Made by a program: the position numbers and the translations under genes. This document shows, one piece after another, positions 1 to 6,325 of a stretch of 13,617 nucleotides of DNA (its first letter is position 1; the number at the start of each line of letters is the position of its first letter). Source of the DNA: JBDTMC01 sp039934475 (GTDB lineage: Bacteria; Acidobacteriota; Terriglobia; Bryobacterales; Bryobacteraceae). The notes under the pieces are model-generated. The model was not told the DNA's origin and did no database searches. It was given only the letters and a program-made list of their open reading frames with translations. The stretch covers positions 1 to 13,617 of the forward strand of contig JBDTMC010000183.1 in the NCBI GenBank assembly GCA_039934475.1. The letters are read 5' to 3'.

Positions 1-59
1 TCTCGTGTTGGAAACGAACCTTGGCTTCAGGCTCATCTCGTATTAGACAAGACTCACAT

Positions 60-89
60 TTGCCATCCCCCCACACAATCCACTATCCT
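60..89 (+). promoter_or_regulatory. Candidate sigma-70 promoter for the lysine operon
   Basis: TTGCCA at 60-65 matches the -35 consensus at five of six bases. TATCCT at 84-89 matches the -10 consensus at four of six, and the spacer is 18 nt. The predicted transcription start, near 95-97, falls at the first bases of riboswitch helix P1, as expected for a leader that begins with the aptamer. The motif match is moderate and the placement is inference. Bases 1-59 upstream show no gene or clear motif. Confidence 0.45.
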
Positions 90-93
90 GAAA

Positions 94-289
94 CTTCCCG
101 GTAGAGGTGCGGCGGCCATCAGTAGCCAGCAGGGAGGTTCCGAGGGATTTCGGACCACTGGCGAAAGGGGCCGTAGGGAATACCGCCGAAACCGCAGTCG
201 CCAATTCCAGCGGCTCGGTTGGGGAGCCAGGCTAAACCCTGCTCACTGTCATCCGACAAGCTGGTCCGGATGGAGCGCTATCGAGGAAG
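94..289 (+). promoter_or_regulatory. Lysine riboswitch (L box) aptamer
   Basis: This is a lysine-sensing leader RNA lying directly upstream of lysine-pathway genes. P1 pairs 94-104 with 278-289 (11 pairs, A284 bulged). Family signatures are present in order: AGAGGTGC (103-110), AGTA (121-124), a GCCAG/CTGGC helix (125-129 with 158-162) followed by GAAAGGGG (163-170), GCCGAA (185-190), CTGTCA (246-251) and TGGAGCGCTATC (271-282). P3 forms AACCG/CGGTT (190-194 with 216-220) and GTCGC/GCGGC (197-201 with 210-214). P4 forms from 224-231 with 238-244, and P5 starts ATCCG/CGGAT (251-255 with 267-271). The P2 loop GGGATT (144-149) can pair with the P3 loop AATTCC (203-208) in the known kissing interaction. 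In known cases lysine binding stabilises P1 and switches the downstream genes off; the OFF direction here is inferred from the family. Confidence 0.94.
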
Positions 290-324
290 GCACGCACATC
301 CACCGGCTCGCGTCGTGTGCCTCC
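285..324 (+). promoter_or_regulatory. Possible riboswitch expression-platform hairpin
   Basis: Bases 288-295 can pair with 315-322 (eight pairs, one of them G-U), and 285-286 with 323-324 across a bulged A287. The loop is 19 nt. The 5' arm reuses 285-289, which also form the outer part of aptamer helix P1, so the two structures exclude each other. No T tract follows, so this is not an ordinary intrinsic terminator. The next 50 bases are C-rich and G-poor (about 26 C to 9 G in 320-372), which would suit Rho-dependent control. No Shine-Dalgarno sequence precedes the first start codon at 373. The pairing is seen in the sequence; the mechanism is inference. Confidence 0.4.
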
Positions 325-372
325 CTCTTACCCGCCCGCCATCGTTCCCGTAAGTCACCCGGTCCGTGCCTT

Positions 373-1380
373 ATGAACATATTCGATCTTACTCGCGCCC
401 TCATCGACATCGAGTCAATTACTGACAACGAAGAAGAAGTCGGCCTCTATCTCTATCACCACCTAACCGAACTAACGGCCACCTACCACGGCCACATCGA
501 AACCCAGGCCGTGGCTCCCAACCGCTTCAACGTCTTCGCCTCCTTCGGTACCCCCGTGGTCACGCTCTCCACTCACATGGATACCGTGCCCCCCTTCTTC
601 CCGTCCCGCGAAGACGACCAGTTCATCTGGGGCCGCGGAGCCTGCGACGTCAAAGGCATCATCGCCGCCATGATCACCGCCGCCCGCAGCCTCCTCGCGC
701 AGAACGTCAGCAACTTCGGCCTGCTCTTCGTAGTCGGCGAAGAGCGCAACAGCGCCGGAGCCTACGTCGCCGCCACCCAGCCTCGCGGCTCCCGCTTCAT
801 CATTAACGGCGAACCAACCGAAAACAAACTCGCCCTCGGCACCAAAGGCGCCCTCCGCTATGAATTGATCGGCGAAGGCCGCATGGCCCACTCCGCCTAT
901 CCCGAACTCGGCGATTCCGCCATCAACAAGCTCCTCGATGCCCTCCAGATCCTCCGCGGTGTCCCACTCCCGGTTGACGCCCTCCTCGGCCCCAGCACCC
1001 TCAACATCGGCACCCTCACCGGCGGCCGAGCCCCCAACGTCATCTCCGACTACGCCCGCGCTGAGGTCTTCATCCGCCTCGTAGACAACGGTGACGCCAC
1101 CCACGCCGCCGTCTCCGCCGCGCTCCACGGCCATATCACTCTCAAAGAGGTGCTGCGCATCCCCGCCATCCACCTCGGTTCGCTCCCCGGTTTTGAAACC
1201 ATCGTCGTCGCCTACACCACAGACATCCCCGCCTTCGGAACTGCCTGGGGACAACCCTTCCTCCTCGGGCCGGGCACCATCCACGTCGCCCATACTTCCG
1301 AAGAACGCGTTCCTAAAGACCAGCTCCTCGCAGCGGTCACAATTTACGAAAACATGGTGAAAAGCTTACTAGCAAGCTAG
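373..1380 (+). CDS. dapE: M20-family metallo-deacylase, probable succinyl-diaminopimelate desuccinylase
   Basis: Probable DapE: hydrolyses N-succinyl-LL-DAP to LL-DAP and succinate in the cytoplasm. The 335 residues show the M20 two-zinc layout: H68 and D70 in STHMDTVP, bridging D92 in GRGACDVKG, catalytic E123 with metal ligand E124 in GEERNSAG, a further acidic ligand E147 in NGEPT, and the last ligand H307 in VAHTSEE. A lid/dimerisation domain (about 155-275) carries H173 in the GRMAHSAYP motif. It is somewhat shorter than E. coli DapE (375 aa). Sequence alone does not separate DapE from ArgE or LysK-type M20 enzymes. The call rests on being first gene after a lysine riboswitch and in one operon with dapD, which makes the succinylated intermediate. 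The ATG lacks a recognisable Shine-Dalgarno sequence. asd follows after 8 nt. Confidence 0.82.
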   Translation: MNIFDLTRALIDIESITDNEEEVGLYLYHHLTELTATYHGHIETQAVAPNRFNVFASFGTPVVTLSTHMDTVPPFFPSREDDQFIWGRGACDVKGIIAAMITAARSLLAQNVSNFGLLFVVGEERNSAGAYVAATQPRGSRFIINGEPTENKLALGTKGALRYELIGEGRMAHSAYPELGDSAINKLLDALQILRGVPLPVDALLGPSTLNIGTLTGGRAPNVISDYARAEVFIRLVDNGDATHAAVSAALHGHITLKEVLRIPAIHLGSLPGFETIVVAYTTDIPAFGTAWGQPFLLGPGTIHVAHTSEERVPKDQLLAAVTIYENMVKSLLAS

Positions 1381-1388
1381 AGAAACTT

Positions 1389-2441
1389 ATGTCGGAAAAA
1401 ATGACAGTTGGAGTTCTTGGCGCCACCGGTATGGTGGGCCAGCATTTCGTGAAGTTCCTTCAGAACAACCCGTGGTTTGAGTTCACCTGGGCCGGAGCCA
1501 GTGACCGCTCCGCCGGCAAGCTCTACAGTGAAGCCACCTCCTGGCGGCTCGATGGCGCCATGCCCGCCGCCGCCGCCGGTCTCACCGTCCAGCAGTGCAA
1601 GCCCGGCAATGGAGCGCCCAAGCTCATGTTCTCCGCCATGGACGCCTCCGTCGCCACTGAAATCGAGCGCGCCTTCGCCGAAGCAGGCCACACCGTCGTC
1701 TCCAACTCCAAGAATCACCGCATGGAACTGGACGTCCCTCTCCTCGTCCCGGAGGTCAACTCCGACCACCTCAAACTCCTCTCCCACCAGCAGCGCCTGC
1801 GCGGTTGGAAGGGCCAAATCGTCACCAATCCTAACTGCTCCACGGTGGTCCTCACCATGGCCCTCGCGCCCCTCAAGCAGTTCGGCATCACCAAGGTCAT
1901 CACCACCACCATGCAGGCCATCTCCGGCGCTGGCTACCCCGGCGTCCCCTCCATGGACATCAACGCCAACGTCATCCCCTTCATCGGTGGTGAGGAGGAG
2001 AAGATGCAGCAGGAAACACAGAAAATCCTCGGTAACTTCGCCGGAGACCATATCGAACCGATCGCTGCCCGCGTCAGCGCCCACTGCAACCGCGTTCCCG
2101 TCGTCGATGGCCATACCATCACCGTCTCCGTGGAACTCGCTTCCAAGCCCTCGGAAGCCGAAATCCTCGCCGCCTTCTCCGGCTTCACCGCCCTTCCCCA
2201 GCAGCGCAACCTGCCCAGCGCGCCCCCCTATCCCATCATCTACATGTCGGAAAAGGACCGCCCCCAGCCCCGCCGCGACGTCGAACGCCACCGTGGCATG
2301 ACAGTCTTCGTCGGCCGTCTCCGTGAGTGCCCGGTACTAGACTTCAAGTTCATCGCCCTCGGCCACAACACTGTACGCGGAGCCGCTGGAGCCGCCGTCT
2401 TAAATGCTGAGTTAATGTACTCGGAAGGGTTGCTCGACTGA
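1389..2441 (+). CDS. asd: Aspartate-semialdehyde dehydrogenase (archaeal/fungal-type)
   Basis: Reduces L-aspartyl-4-phosphate to L-aspartate 4-semialdehyde with NADPH, the shared step before the lysine, threonine and methionine branches. The 350 residues begin with a Rossmann GATGMVG motif (11-17), followed by an AS-RSAGKLY segment (37-46). The catalytic cysteine is C150 in TNPNCST. The RVPVVDGHT segment (235-243) supplies the active-site Arg/His region. These motifs fit the archaeal/fungal Asd class better than the classic E. coli or B. subtilis enzymes; I judge this from motif memory, not a search. The ATG at 1389 has a weak GAGA 5 nt upstream; an in-frame ATG at 1401 is the alternative start. 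lysC starts 1 nt after the stop, so the enzymes for two consecutive steps are tightly linked. Confidence 0.95.
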   Translation: MSEKMTVGVLGATGMVGQHFVKFLQNNPWFEFTWAGASDRSAGKLYSEATSWRLDGAMPAAAAGLTVQQCKPGNGAPKLMFSAMDASVATEIERAFAEAGHTVVSNSKNHRMELDVPLLVPEVNSDHLKLLSHQQRLRGWKGQIVTNPNCSTVVLTMALAPLKQFGITKVITTTMQAISGAGYPGVPSMDINANVIPFIGGEEEKMQQETQKILGNFAGDHIEPIAARVSAHCNRVPVVDGHTITVSVELASKPSEAEILAAFSGFTALPQQRNLPSAPPYPIIYMSEKDRPQPRRDVERHRGMTVFVGRLRECPVLDFKFIALGHNTVRGAAGAAVLNAELMYSEGLLD

Positions 2442-2442
2442 A

Positions 2443-3882
2443 ATGATCGTCATGAAGTTCGGCGGGTCCTCGGTTGAATCCGCCGTAGCCATCCAGCGCG
2501 TCGCGTCTATCGTCGCCGCACATCGCCACCGCCATCCCGTCGTCGTAGTCAGTGCGATGGGCAAGACCACTAACCGTCTGCTCGCCATCGGCAAACACAC
2601 CGCCCACGGAGATCGCCCCGCCGCCGCCCAGGGCCTTCGCGAGTTGAAGGACTACCACTGGACCGAAGCCACCCAAGCCGTCGCCGCCGAAGACTTGCCG
2701 GCCCTCTCCGCGTTCCTCGACACTCACTTCGCCGAGCTCGAAGGCGAACTCGACCGTGTCGCCGAAAACGGCGAGATGCCCTACGATCTCACTGACTCCA
2801 TCTGCGCCTTCGGCGAGCGCCTCTCCAGCGCCATCGTCACCCTCGCCTTCCGCCGCGCCGGTCTCGACGCAGTACACGTCGATTCGCGCACTGTCATCAT
2901 CACTGACAGCCGCCACACCCAGGCCCATCCTCTCTATAGCCGCACTTATTCCCGTCTCAAGGAAGTGGTCGCGCCCCTCGCCGAAAATCAAGTCGTGGTC
3001 ATGGGAGGCTTCATCGGTTCCTCTGCCGACGGCATCACAACCACCCTCGGTCGTGGAGGGTCCGATTTCACCGCCTCCATCGTCGGAGCCGGCATCGACG
3101 CCGAAGAGATCCAGATCTGGACCGACGTCGACGGCATGCTTACCTGCGACCCGCGCATCCTCCCCGGAGGCCATCGCGTCAAAACCATCTCCTTCGCCGA
3201 AGCCGCCGAACTCGCCTTCTTCGGAGCCAAAGTCCTCCACCCCTTCACCGTCCTTCCGGCCATCGATAAGAACATCCCCGTTCTCATCCTCAACTCCCGC
3301 CACCCCGAACGGGAGGGCACAAGAATCGTCGCCGAAACCGTCCCCAGCCTTAATCCGGTGAAGGCGATTGCCTGCAAGGCCAACGTCACCGTCGTCAACG
3401 TCCGCTCCGCTCGAATGCTCATGGCCTACGGTTTCCTGCATCGTATCTTTGAAGTCTTCGACCGCTACCGGACGCCCGTCGACGTGATCACCACATCCGA
3501 GGTCAGCGTCTCGTTAACGATCGAGAGCCTCGACCACCTCGACGACATCCGAGCCGACCTCGAACGCATCGCCGAAATCTCCGTCGAAAAGGATCAAGCC
3601 AGCATCAGCTTAGTCGGCGAAAACGTCCGCGGCACCGCCGGCATTGCCGGACGCACCTTCGGAGCCCTCCGCAACATCAACATCCGAATGATTTCCCAAG
3701 GCGCCTCCCTCCTGAACCTAACCCTGGTAGTAGACGCCGCCGATCTGAAGGAAGCCGTCGAACGCCTCCACACCGAATTCTTCACCGAACTCGACCCCCT
3801 CGTCTTCGACACTAGTCAACGTAAAGTGCAAACGGGTGTCCCCCTTTGCCCCGACCCTACTGCCCAACGGAGCCACAACTAA
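2443..3882 (+). CDS. lysC: Aspartokinase, monofunctional, with ACT regulatory domains
   Basis: Phosphorylates L-aspartate, the committed step of the aspartate family. The 479 residues contain the amino-acid kinase domain: KFGGSS (5-10), FGERLSS (123-129), the glycine-rich TLGRGGSDFTA (201-211) and WTDVDGMLTCDPR (226-238). Two ACT domains follow, at roughly 313-380 and 386-450. The TTSEVSVSLT stretch (350-359) closely resembles the lysine-contact region of E. coli LysC (AKIII), so lysine feedback inhibition is likely. With the riboswitch this gives two layers of lysine control. No homoserine dehydrogenase domain is fused. The last 25 or so residues (after FFTELDPLVF) are a polar tail without recognised motif. 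The ATG at 2443 has GGAAGGG 13 nt upstream; an ATG three codons in is the alternative start. dapB begins 3 nt after the stop. Confidence 0.95.
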   Translation: MIVMKFGGSSVESAVAIQRVASIVAAHRHRHPVVVVSAMGKTTNRLLAIGKHTAHGDRPAAAQGLRELKDYHWTEATQAVAAEDLPALSAFLDTHFAELEGELDRVAENGEMPYDLTDSICAFGERLSSAIVTLAFRRAGLDAVHVDSRTVIITDSRHTQAHPLYSRTYSRLKEVVAPLAENQVVVMGGFIGSSADGITTTLGRGGSDFTASIVGAGIDAEEIQIWTDVDGMLTCDPRILPGGHRVKTISFAEAAELAFFGAKVLHPFTVLPAIDKNIPVLILNSRHPEREGTRIVAETVPSLNPVKAIACKANVTVVNVRSARMLMAYGFLHRIFEVFDRYRTPVDVITTSEVSVSLTIESLDHLDDIRADLERIAEISVEKDQASISLVGENVRGTAGIAGRTFGALRNINIRMISQGASLLNLTLVVDAADLKEAVERLHTEFFTELDPLVFDTSQRKVQTGVPLCPDPTAQRSHN

Positions 3883-3885
3883 CCC

Positions 3886-4584
3886 ATGAACCTAGCCATC
3901 ATCGGTTACGGAAAGATGGGCCGCCTCATCGCCCAGCTCGCGCCCGAATACAACCTCACCGTCACCCGAACACTCGACATAGCCGACAACCAACACGCCG
4001 CCGGCATCACCGCGGCCAACCTCTCCGGCGTAGACGTCGCCATAGACTTCTCAATCCCCGACGCTGTCCTCCCCAACATCAAAGCCCTCGCCCCCCTAAA
4101 AATCCCCGTGGTCGTCGGAACCACCGGCTGGACCGAACACATCGAGGAAGCCCGTGCTGCCATCGAAGCCAATCAATCCGCCCTCCTCTGGAGCCCCAAC
4201 TACTCCATCGGAGTCAACGTCTTCTTCCGCCTCGTAGCCGAAGCCGCCCGCTCCCTCCAGGATCACCCCGCCTACGGAGCCTGGGCCTGGGAGATCCACC
4301 ACAACACCAAGAAAGACGCCCCCTCCGGCACGCTGCTCAAGCTGGTCGATGAGATGAAGCAGTCCGGCTACACCCATAACATCGACGTCTCGTCCAACCG
4401 CGCCGGAGCTCACCCCGGCACCCACGAAATCGGCTTCGATTCCCCGGCCGACACCATTACCCTGCGCCACACCGCCCGGAGCCGCGAAGGCTTCGCCCGT
4501 GGCGCACTTACGGCCGCGCGCTGGCTCCCCGGCCGCCAAGGCTTTTTCGAGTTCAAAGAAGTATTATTCGGTAAGACCGATTAG
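3886..4584 (+). CDS. dapB: 4-hydroxy-tetrahydrodipicolinate reductase
   Basis: Reduces the dehydrated DapA product to tetrahydrodipicolinate with NAD(P)H. The N-terminal Rossmann motif GYGKMG is at 7-12, and the nucleotide-contacting GTTGW at 78-82. The catalytic segment EIHHNTKKDAPSGT (136-149) matches the E. coli signature, with H138 at the acid/base position (E. coli H159) and K142 at the lysine position (E. coli K163). At 232 residues it is clearly shorter than E. coli DapB (273), mostly because the segment between the Rossmann motif and GTTGW is shortened, as in other compact DapBs. Only a GGAG 13 nt upstream precedes the ATG, so translation probably depends on read-through from lysC, 3 nt upstream. 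dapA follows after 10 nt. Confidence 0.94.
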   Translation: MNLAIIGYGKMGRLIAQLAPEYNLTVTRTLDIADNQHAAGITAANLSGVDVAIDFSIPDAVLPNIKALAPLKIPVVVGTTGWTEHIEEARAAIEANQSALLWSPNYSIGVNVFFRLVAEAARSLQDHPAYGAWAWEIHHNTKKDAPSGTLLKLVDEMKQSGYTHNIDVSSNRAGAHPGTHEIGFDSPADTITLRHTARSREGFARGALTAARWLPGRQGFFEFKEVLFGKTD

Positions 4585-4591
4585 GAGGTGG
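4583..4591 (+). promoter_or_regulatory. Strong Shine-Dalgarno site fixing the dapA start
   Basis: AGGAGGTGG overlaps the dapB stop codon (TAG at 4582-4584). AGGAGG ends 6 nt before the ATG at 4595. It is the strongest ribosome-binding site in the operon. It decides for ATG 4595 over upstream in-frame starts, which would lie inside dapB. Confidence 0.85.
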
Positions 4592-4594
4592 TAC

Positions 4595-5497
4595 ATGTTC
4601 ACCGGATGCGGCACTGCACTAGTAACGCCCTTTAAAAATGACCTGTCCTTAGACGAGCATTGTCTGCGCCAACTGGTTCGCCGCCAGCTTGACGCCGGCA
4701 TCGATTTCCTCGTGCCCTGCGGCACTACCGGCGAAAGCCCCACGCTCACTCGTAAGGAGCACCTCCGCGTCGTCGAGATCGTTCTCGAAGAAGCCAATGG
4801 CGTCAAGCCTGTACTCGCCGGAGCCGGCGGCTACAATACCGCCGAGGTCATCGAACTCGCTCATGAGCTCCAGGCCATGGGCGTCGACGGCCTCCTCTCC
4901 GTCACGCCGTACTACAACAAGCCGACGCAAGAAGGCCTCTACCAGCACTACAAGGCCATCGCCGCCGCGGTCAAGCTGCCGCTCGTGGTCTACAACGTTC
5001 AGGGGCGCACCGGAGTCAACGTCGAGCCCTTCACCCTCGCCCGCCTCGCCGCCATCGACAACGTCTACGGCGTCAAGGAAGCCTCCGGCAACATCTCCCA
5101 GATGGCCAATATCCTCAACCGCGTGCCCGATCATTTTGTGGTCCTCTCCGGCGACGATGCCATCTCGCTGCCGTTGATCGCCCTCGGCGGCCGCGGCCTC
5201 ATCTCCGTTGCCTCCAATGAAATCCCCGCCGAGATGACCGCCCTCATCCGCGCCTGCCGCACCGGCGACTTCGCCGCTGCCCGCGCCATCCAGAAGCAGT
5301 ATCTGCCGTTGATGGAAATCAATTTCATCGAGTCCAATCCTCTCCCTGTGAAGTACGCCATGGCCGCCATGGGTCTGCTCGAACCGGTGTGGCGTCTCCC
5401 CCTGGTGCCGCCCCTGCAGGTCAGTAAGGACAAGATCAACATGGTCCTCGAATCGCTTGGGCTTCTCGCCGCGCGGAGCGCCCATGTCGCCGGTTGA
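4595..5497 (+). CDS. dapA: 4-hydroxy-tetrahydrodipicolinate synthase
   Basis: Condenses pyruvate with aspartate semialdehyde, the first step unique to DAP/lysine. The 300-residue TIM-barrel protein keeps the E. coli numbering of catalytic residues: T44 and T45 in GTTGES, Y107 in TPYYNKP, Y133 in VVYNV, R138 in GRTG and the Schiff-base lysine K161 in GVKEASG. One oddity is YNVQGRTG (133-140), where the residue before the Gly/Ser-Arg pair is usually proline (YNVPGRTG); here it is Q136. The loop is near the substrate carboxylate site, so the change may be neutral or tune the site. The enzyme may also be lysine-inhibited, but I cannot read that from the sequence with confidence. The stop overlaps the start of dapD by 14 nt. 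Confidence 0.96.
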   Translation: MFTGCGTALVTPFKNDLSLDEHCLRQLVRRQLDAGIDFLVPCGTTGESPTLTRKEHLRVVEIVLEEANGVKPVLAGAGGYNTAEVIELAHELQAMGVDGLLSVTPYYNKPTQEGLYQHYKAIAAAVKLPLVVYNVQGRTGVNVEPFTLARLAAIDNVYGVKEASGNISQMANILNRVPDHFVVLSGDDAISLPLIALGGRGLISVASNEIPAEMTALIRACRTGDFAAARAIQKQYLPLMEINFIESNPLPVKYAMAAMGLLEPVWRLPLVPPLQVSKDKINMVLESLGLLAARSAHVAG

Positions 5498-6323
5498 CAT
5501 CGAACAGCTCTTCGACAACAAGCCCGATCGCTATACCGATAAGCACTTCGCGCTGTTCCACCAGTTCAAAAGCAGATTGAACGCCGGTGACATCCGCGCC
5601 GCTGAGCCGGACCCGTCCACCCCCACCGGCTGGCGCGTCAACGCCTGGGTGAAGAAGGGCATCCTTCTTGGATTCCGTCTCGGCGGCATCATCGACATGT
5701 CCATCGACGCGGGTAAACAGCCCTGGTTCGACAAGTCCACCTACCCGGTGCGCCGCATCGCCATGACCGACGGCGTTCGCATCGTCCCCGGTGGCTCCAG
5801 CATCCGTGACGGTTGCTTCCTCGGCAAAGGAGTCACCTGCATGCCCCCCATGTACATCAACGTGGGGGCGTACGTCGGCGATGGAACTATGGTCGATTCG
5901 CACGCCCTCGTGGGAAGCTGTGCCCAGGTGGGCCGCAATTGCCATATCTCTGCCGCTGCCCAAATCGGCGGTGTGCTCGAACCCGTCGGAGCCCTCCCGG
6001 TGATCATCGAAGATGAAGTTCTCATGGGAGGCAACACCGGAGTTTATGAAGGAACCGTGGTCAAGCGCCGCGCTGTCCTCGGCAGTGGAGTCATCCTCAA
6101 TCGCTCCACCCCCGTCTACGACATCGTGCGCGGCATCGTCCACTCGGCCACCGACGATCAACCCTTGATCATCCCCGAAGAAGCCGTCGTCGTCGCCGGC
6201 AGCCGCGCCATCAGCCGCGGCCAGGGCAGGGAATGGGGACTGTCCCTCTATACCCCCGTCATCGTGAAATATCGGGACGACAAAACTGACGCAAAGGTAC
6301 AGTTAGAAGACCTCCTGAGGTGA
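5484..6323 (+). CDS. dapD: 2,3,4,5-tetrahydropyridine-2,6-dicarboxylate N-succinyltransferase
   Basis: Transfers succinyl from succinyl-CoA to tetrahydrodipicolinate, committing the cell to the succinylase variant of DAP synthesis. The 279 residues are close to E. coli DapD (274). An N-terminal helical part is followed by a left-handed beta-helix of hexapeptide repeats (about 100-205) that includes MYINVGAYVGDGTMVD, VGSCAQVG and IGGVLEP. D138 in GTMVDSH and E189 in GVYEG occupy the positions of the E. coli catalytic pair D141/E189. The ATG at 5484 is preferred because GGAG (5475-5478) lies 5 nt upstream and the N-terminus then fits the family. It overlaps the dapA end by 14 nt, implying translational coupling. 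Presence of dapD supports calling the first gene of the operon dapE. Confidence 0.95.
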   Translation: MSPVDIEQLFDNKPDRYTDKHFALFHQFKSRLNAGDIRAAEPDPSTPTGWRVNAWVKKGILLGFRLGGIIDMSIDAGKQPWFDKSTYPVRRIAMTDGVRIVPGGSSIRDGCFLGKGVTCMPPMYINVGAYVGDGTMVDSHALVGSCAQVGRNCHISAAAQIGGVLEPVGALPVIIEDEVLMGGNTGVYEGTVVKRRAVLGSGVILNRSTPVYDIVRGIVHSATDDQPLIIPEEAVVVAGSRAISRGQGREWGLSLYTPVIVKYRDDKTDAKVQLEDLLR

Positions 6324-6325
6324 AC

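Noticed and set aside
296..340. Intrinsic terminator after the riboswitch
   Set aside because: A hairpin is possible but is followed by CCCTCTTACCC, with no T tract.
1377..2291. 304-codon open frame on the - strand opposite asd
   Set aside because: Same compositional artefact; asd is unambiguous on the + strand.
2350..3441. 363-codon open frame on the - strand opposite asd/lysC
   Set aside because: It is a shadow of lysC and the asd end, with low-complexity G/D/E/V composition and no recognisable motif.
3846..4352. 168-codon + frame overlapping lysC end and dapB
   Set aside because: Its composition is almost entirely R/P/H/S, typical of a shifted frame of C-rich coding DNA; dapB is certain.
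4499..4594. Upstream in-frame extension of dapA
   Set aside because: It would overlap dapB by 86 nt. The AGGAGGTGG site and the family N-terminus both place the start at ATG 4595.
5457..5483. TTG start nine codons upstream of dapD ATG
   Set aside because: The ATG at 5484 has GGAG at good spacing and gives a normal DapD N-terminus.
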